From positions 1 through 55,158 of the forward strand of contig JAUNSO010000008.1 in the NCBI GenBank assembly GCA_030539165.1: a stretch of DNA of 55,158 bases, read 5' to 3'. Position numbers and translations under genes: made by a program. Origin of the DNA: a bacterium (lineage in GTDB: Bacteria > Bacillota > Clostridia > Lachnospirales > Lachnospiraceae). Below, piece after piece: positions 51,721-55,158 of this stretch. How positions within the stretch are numbered: the first letter of the stretch is position 1; each line of letters begins with the position of its first letter. The notes beneath the pieces were generated by a model that worked only from the letters and a program-made list of their open reading frames with translations, ran no database searches and was not told the origin of the DNA.

Positions 51721-52515
51721 TCAGTCTCTCCCGTATCGTTCCATTAAATACTCCCTGCGGCCATGCAGCATCAGTTTGATTGCCCGAAGCATTTTCTGGT
51801 CCTTATGATATTCATGTCTTTTACGAACTGCGAACTGCAGAATCAGCAAAAGGCTGTATCTTTTTGACATGGCACAGTAATTTGCCCCCCGTGACAAAAA
51901 GAACCGGTCTTCATATCCGCGAAACCATGTCGATTCCGTCTCTTTCAGACCCGCAATCTGAACCGGCATATACTGTATCTTCAGCCCGGCCCGTAAACAA
52001 TCATATAAAAAAATGTTTTCCTCGCCCATATAATACCTTGCTCCGGCTCCGAACATCTCATCGAACTGTATTCCTGCTTTCAAAAGCGCCTCTCTGCGGA
52101 ATGCAATTTCCGGAGAAAATATCTTCAGTACAGACAGATAATCCATACTTCTTTCTGTCGGATAATTAGGCTGTGGCTTTTCTTTTCTTTTAATATAAAA
52201 GACAATGATATCAGCCTCCGGATGCCGCTCAAATGCATCACAAATCAACTGTTCATAGCCTTCGACATATTCTACATCATTATCACAGAGAATGCAAACC
52301 TCCGCATCTGCATTTTGGATTGCCATATTTCTGCTCTTGCTGAGTCCACGTTCAGTTGTCTCTATATATCTGACTGTACGTGTCTCCTCTATGATATCAT
52401 CATAAGCTTCTCTGTCACACTGATTCACGACCAGACAGTTTCCACTGATGTGCAGAGAACTGATATATTCATATCCATCCAGGAACATTGCCGACAGCAA
52501 TACCTGCAGTTTCAT
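51721..52515 (-). CDS. Glycosyltransferase family 2-like
   Basis: 264 residues with a GT-A domain. Seen: RGLSKSRNMAIQNADAEVCIL, CDNDVEYVEGY with the metal-binding Asp residues, FSPEIAFRREALLKAGIQFDE and MGEENIFLYDCLRAGL. The N-terminal strand lacks the usual 'VSIIIPVYN' and begins LQVLLSAMFLDGYEYI, as in the group that often serves as a rhamnosyl- or galactosyl-type transferase in capsule loci. It acts in the cytoplasm; the sugar is unknown. It lies 24 bases after the next GT2 in transcript order. Confidence 0.9.
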   Translation of the reverse strand: MKLQVLLSAMFLDGYEYISSLHISGNCLVVNQCDREAYDDIIEETRTVRYIETTERGLSKSRNMAIQNADAEVCILCDNDVEYVEGYEQLICDAFERHPEADIIVFYIKRKEKPQPNYPTERSMDYLSVLKIFSPEIAFRREALLKAGIQFDEMFGAGARYYMGEENIFLYDCLRAGLKIQYMPVQIAGLKETESTWFRGYEDRFFLSRGANYCAMSKRYSLLLILQFAVRKRHEYHKDQKMLRAIKLMLHGRREYLMERYGRD

Positions 52516-52539
52516 GTAGGTTCACTTCCTTCCGACGCT

Positions 52540-53289
52540 CTACAATCGTCTGATCACCGCTCTCACAGCATAGAAGCAAAAGCAGTACGCACTTTTGATG
52601 ACCGACAGCTTCTCCACATTCCTGTACAGATTCCATACACGCCTGATGGCTGTCAGTTTATTGGCAGATAATGTTCCGGAGCTCCTTCTGTACAAAGTCA
52701 GCGCCTCATCAAGACCATAGGCAAAATACCCTCGCTTCAGGATTTTCCACCAGGTTGCGGTATCCTCACTTGCTACATTGGGCATTGTCAGCAGATTTTT
52801 TTGTATCTTTTCGGTATCAAACATCACCGTACTGGTAAAAATCGTAGTATTCTTCAATGCTGCCCTGTAACTCATCTTTGCAGGTACATGTACGATTTTC
52901 TCCACTCCTACACCATTCTCATCGGCAAATTCATAGCCTGTAAATGAAAAGGCGCATTCCTTCTCTGCCATAAATGCAAGCTGGCGTTCCAGTTTATCCG
53001 GTGACCACAGATCATCCGCATCTATGTACGCAATGTATCTTGCTTGTGCTGCACGGAGGCCCTTATTCCTTGCTCCGGCAGCTCCGACTCCCTTACTCAG
53101 CCTGATAATCCGGATATTATCACATTCATAACGTTCCATGATTTCAACACTACAGTCTGTCGAACAGTCATCTACCAGTATCAGCTCCCAGTCCTGTACC
53201 GTCTGGCTTCTGACAGACTGGATGGTATCCTCTATACATTTTGCCGCATTGTGTACAGGTACAATAATACTAACCTTACTCTCGCTCAT
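52540..53289 (-). CDS. Glycosyltransferase family 2
   Basis: 249 residues with a GT-A domain. Seen: VSIIVPVHNAAKCIEDTIQSV, VDDCSTDCSVEIM, GAAGARNKGLRAAQARYIAYI and DADDLWSPDKLERQ, then SEDTATWWKIL. This is the EpsE/TuaG-like group common directly after an initiating PGT, so it likely adds the second sugar of the unit begun by the gene at 53276 (inference). The frame opens at GTG 53298, but ATG 53289, inside the end of the PGT gene, has a better ribosome site. Confidence 0.92.
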   Translation of the reverse strand: MSESKVSIIVPVHNAAKCIEDTIQSVRSQTVQDWELILVDDCSTDCSVEIMERYECDNIRIIRLSKGVGAAGARNKGLRAAQARYIAYIDADDLWSPDKLERQLAFMAEKECAFSFTGYEFADENGVGVEKIVHVPAKMSYRAALKNTTIFTSTVMFDTEKIQKNLLTMPNVASEDTATWWKILKRGYFAYGLDEALTLYRRSSGTLSANKLTAIRRVWNLYRNVEKLSVIKSAYCFCFYAVRAVIRRL

Positions 53290-54658
53290 CTTCGTCACTT
53301 CCCCGCCCTAATGGTGTGAGGTTTCCCTCAGCAATTCCCTCTGTGCTGTCAAGTGTCAACAGTATTTTCAGTGTTAATATAATCAGTTTCAAATCCAGCC
53401 ATACTGAAAAGTGTTCAATATAATATAAATCCAGCTTCAGCTTGTCATATGGCAGTGAGTTGTACTTTCCGTAAATCTGGGCATATCCTGTCAAACCGGC
53501 TTTCACCTTCATGCGATAAACGAATTCCGGCATGGATTTCTTATATTTTTCTATAATCTCCGGACGCTCCGGTCGTGGTCCTACAAAAGACATCGTACCG
53601 TTGATGACATTGAACAGCTGTGGCAGTTCATCAATCCGAACCTTTCGTATGAATCTTCCTACCGGCGTGATACGGCTGTCATTCTGCGTCGCCAGTCGTG
53701 CCACTCCATCCTGTTCCGCTGCTTCTATCATACTACGGAATTTATACATTTTAAACTCTTTGCCACCCTGTGTGCATCGAATCTGCGTATATAAAACAGG
53801 ACCCTGATCGTACAGCTTGATTGCCACTGCTGTGATCAGCATAATCGGTGACGTAACGATTAGAATGATCAATGCAAACAAGAGATCAAACACACGCTTA
53901 ATGATGATCTGTTCCGGTTCCATAGGTGTACTTTTGGTCAGCAGCAACGGTGTATCAAATAAATGTAGTGTCTGTGAACCATTTAATATAATATCAGAAA
54001 TTTTGGGCATGACATAGACATCGACCGATACCTCATAACAGTACTTAAACAGCTTGTTACGTAAAGGCGTAGGAATGTCCCACATCATGACGGCTTCATG
54101 TCTTCTGATGGCTTCATACAGCTTCTCAATATCAATATCTGTCCTGATTTCCTCAGAAATATGAAACTGATGTTTTCTGGTCTTAACCTTATCCACAAAC
54201 AATTCCGTATGAGCACCTGCATGAATCAGCAGTATATCCAGCGGTGGGAATAATGAGCGGTATATATAGGTAGCACCCATAATCCACAGACCGATACAGA
54301 TACACTGTACGCCAAGTGCCAGTATATAAGGGAGTGGTGAAGGAAAATGATAGGCCAGCATACACGCAATCGCATAGAACAGAATGTCTGCACATACAGT
54401 CGCAAATACCTGTGAAAATAACAGCTCCAGCTTACGGAAGGAACCGACCTGCAGCCCCTTGTACATACCGGAAAAGAAGAAAAGAATCAATAGATAAATA
54501 GCCAATATAAATACATTCCCCCAGAAGAAATACTCCTTCGGGAGCTGTTTGTTATAGAAATATACCCACGCAACGCCAACAATGGCCGTCTCTGCTGCTA
54601 CAATAATACAGGCAGCAAAGAAGGTATACAGTCTCTTCTGTAAATCTCTTTTATCCAA
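53276..54658 (-). CDS. Undecaprenyl-phosphate sugar phosphotransferase (WbaP type), initiating enzyme
   Basis: About 460 residues. Seen: four membrane segments at about 15-140, a linker domain with HEAVMMWDIPTPLRN, and the PGT domain from about 250 with KRVFDLLFALIILIV, MYKFRSM, the catalytic DELPQLFNVINGTMS, VGPRPERPE and LTGYAQIYGKYNSLPYDK. It is the same long class as the enzyme at 23673 but only moderately similar outside the core. Start: GTG 54667 has no ribosome site, while TTG 54658 follows GAGG by eight bases, so TTG is preferred. It starts the most upstream assembly line. Confidence 0.94.
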   Translation of the reverse strand: MDKRDLQKRLYTFFAACIIVAAETAIVGVAWVYFYNKQLPKEYFFWGNVFILAIYLLILFFFSGMYKGLQVGSFRKLELLFSQVFATVCADILFYAIACMLAYHFPSPLPYILALGVQCICIGLWIMGATYIYRSLFPPLDILLIHAGAHTELFVDKVKTRKHQFHISEEIRTDIDIEKLYEAIRRHEAVMMWDIPTPLRNKLFKYCYEVSVDVYVMPKISDIILNGSQTLHLFDTPLLLTKSTPMEPEQIIIKRVFDLLFALIILIVTSPIMLITAVAIKLYDQGPVLYTQIRCTQGGKEFKMYKFRSMIEAAEQDGVARLATQNDSRITPVGRFIRKVRIDELPQLFNVINGTMSFVGPRPERPEIIEKYKKSMPEFVYRMKVKAGLTGYAQIYGKYNSLPYDKLKLDLYYIEHFSVWLDLKLIILTLKILLTLDSTEGIAEGNLTPLGRGSDEDERE

Positions 54659-54682
54659 ATGGCACACCTCATTTGATCAAAG

Positions 54683-55158
54683 TTATTTCTTATGCCGGAG
54701 TCTCAAAAGCACATACCCTGGAAGACCGAGGAGCAGTACCGGCACCGGAAGAATTCTCTCTCCCCGAAATACAGGCTTCCCTACAGCTCTTGCAAACTGC
54801 ATATAATGACTGATGTACTTTAATTTGAGCATTGACATCGGAGCGTCCTCGGCCCTTTGTCCATAATACAGCAGCCATGCCTGCGGGTTCTCGTCACGCA
54901 ATCGCTCTACACTGTCTGTATAGCCTGATGTGACAAGCTCACAGATTGTAAGAATACGTGGAAGCACTCTGAGAACATATTCCTTATCTATTCTATCATA
55001 TATATAGTCTTCCGGCACATATTTTTCTCCGTCTATCTCAGGAAACGGAAAGTGTCTGAGTACATCTGTCCGAAAAACCAGCGTGGTTTCACCTGAAAAG
55101 CCCTTACGATATAGTCCCTGCAGAGTGGTATACTTCACATCGGCAAATTCCCCGCCGG
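54683..55158 (-). CDS. Glycosyltransferase (GT2), C-terminal part, cut by window edge
   Basis: The frame is open to the window end; 158 codons are visible and the N-terminus lies outside. Seen: FSGETTLVFRTDVLRHFPFP, EKYVPEDYIYDRID and a closing VPVLLLGLPGYVLLRLRHKK, typical of the C-terminal half of GT2 enzymes in teichuronic-acid/capsule loci that recognise a lipid-linked acceptor. It ends 24 bases before the PGT gene start and so belongs to the same unit, which extends beyond the window. Confidence 0.85.
   Translation of the reverse strand, partial: GGEFADVKYTTLQGLYRKGFSGETTLVFRTDVLRHFPFPEIDGEKYVPEDYIYDRIDKEYVLRVLPRILTICELVTSGYTDSVERLRDENPQAWLLYYGQRAEDAPMSMLKLKYISHYMQFARAVGKPVFRGERILPVPVLLLGLPGYVLLRLRHKK

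Noticed and set aside
1..55158. tRNA, rRNA, CRISPR arrays, insertion sequences, phage or plasmid genes
   Set aside because: I saw no transposase or integrase frames, no regularly spaced repeats and no RNA gene signatures in any gap; the gaps are too short to hold more.

Overview
The window looks like a chromosomal cell-surface polysaccharide region of a low-to-mid G+C Firmicute, most likely a clostridial (Lachnospiraceae-type) anaerobe. The evidence is purine-rich AGGAGG-type ribosome sites, sigma-A-like promoters, an AgrC/LytTR two-component pair, a Spo0A-type DNA-binding protein, and gene families typical of Gram-positive Wzx/Wzy glycan assembly. Almost all genes are on the minus strand, so transcription runs from high to low coordinates. 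I see no IS element, CRISPR array, tRNA or rRNA. No stretch over 300 bases lacks a gene; the largest gaps are 3208-3409 and 6245-6488.

Layout, in transcription order. 55158-46840: an initiating phosphoglycosyltransferase (PGT), GT2/GT4 transferases, a flippase and two paralogous O-antigen polymerase/ligase proteins. 46794-34361: behind its own promoter, a PglF-PglE-PglC-like module for a 4-amino-4,6-dideoxy-HexNAc-type sugar, with an inserted PLP enzyme and ATP-grasp ligase; a WbuB-like transferase; capE-capF-capG for UDP-L-FucNAc; and a GT4 and Wzy with skewed base composition. 34364-26406: WbsX-type and capsule-type transferases, a NeuB-family synthase, a flippase, and a fused CMP-sugar synthetase/PseG-like protein for a nonulosonic acid. 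26387-16895: GT4, a second long PGT, GT2, two GT4, a sugar aminotransferase, a GtrB-type polyprenyl-phosphate transferase and a third flippase. 15097-16890: a lone plus-strand membrane protein. 14902-6489: a separate operon with a consensus promoter, holding large membrane proteins (YfhO and GT-C-like) and a ChbG/YdjC deacetylase. 6244-3669: LytTR regulator, AgrC-like kinase and a Spo0A output domain without receiver. 3410-3667: a plus-strand zinc-ribbon gene. 3207-1: rfbB, rfbA and the start of a membrane-anchored surface protein.

How it may work together (inference): three PGTs, three flippases and three polymerase-like proteins suggest up to three repeat-unit assembly lines packed in tandem. 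GtrB, the deacetylase and the GT-C proteins could form a second layer that decorates the glycans outside the membrane with an amino sugar. The kinase/regulator/Spo0A-like block could tie expression to a signal. None of the enzyme substrates can be proven from sequence alone.
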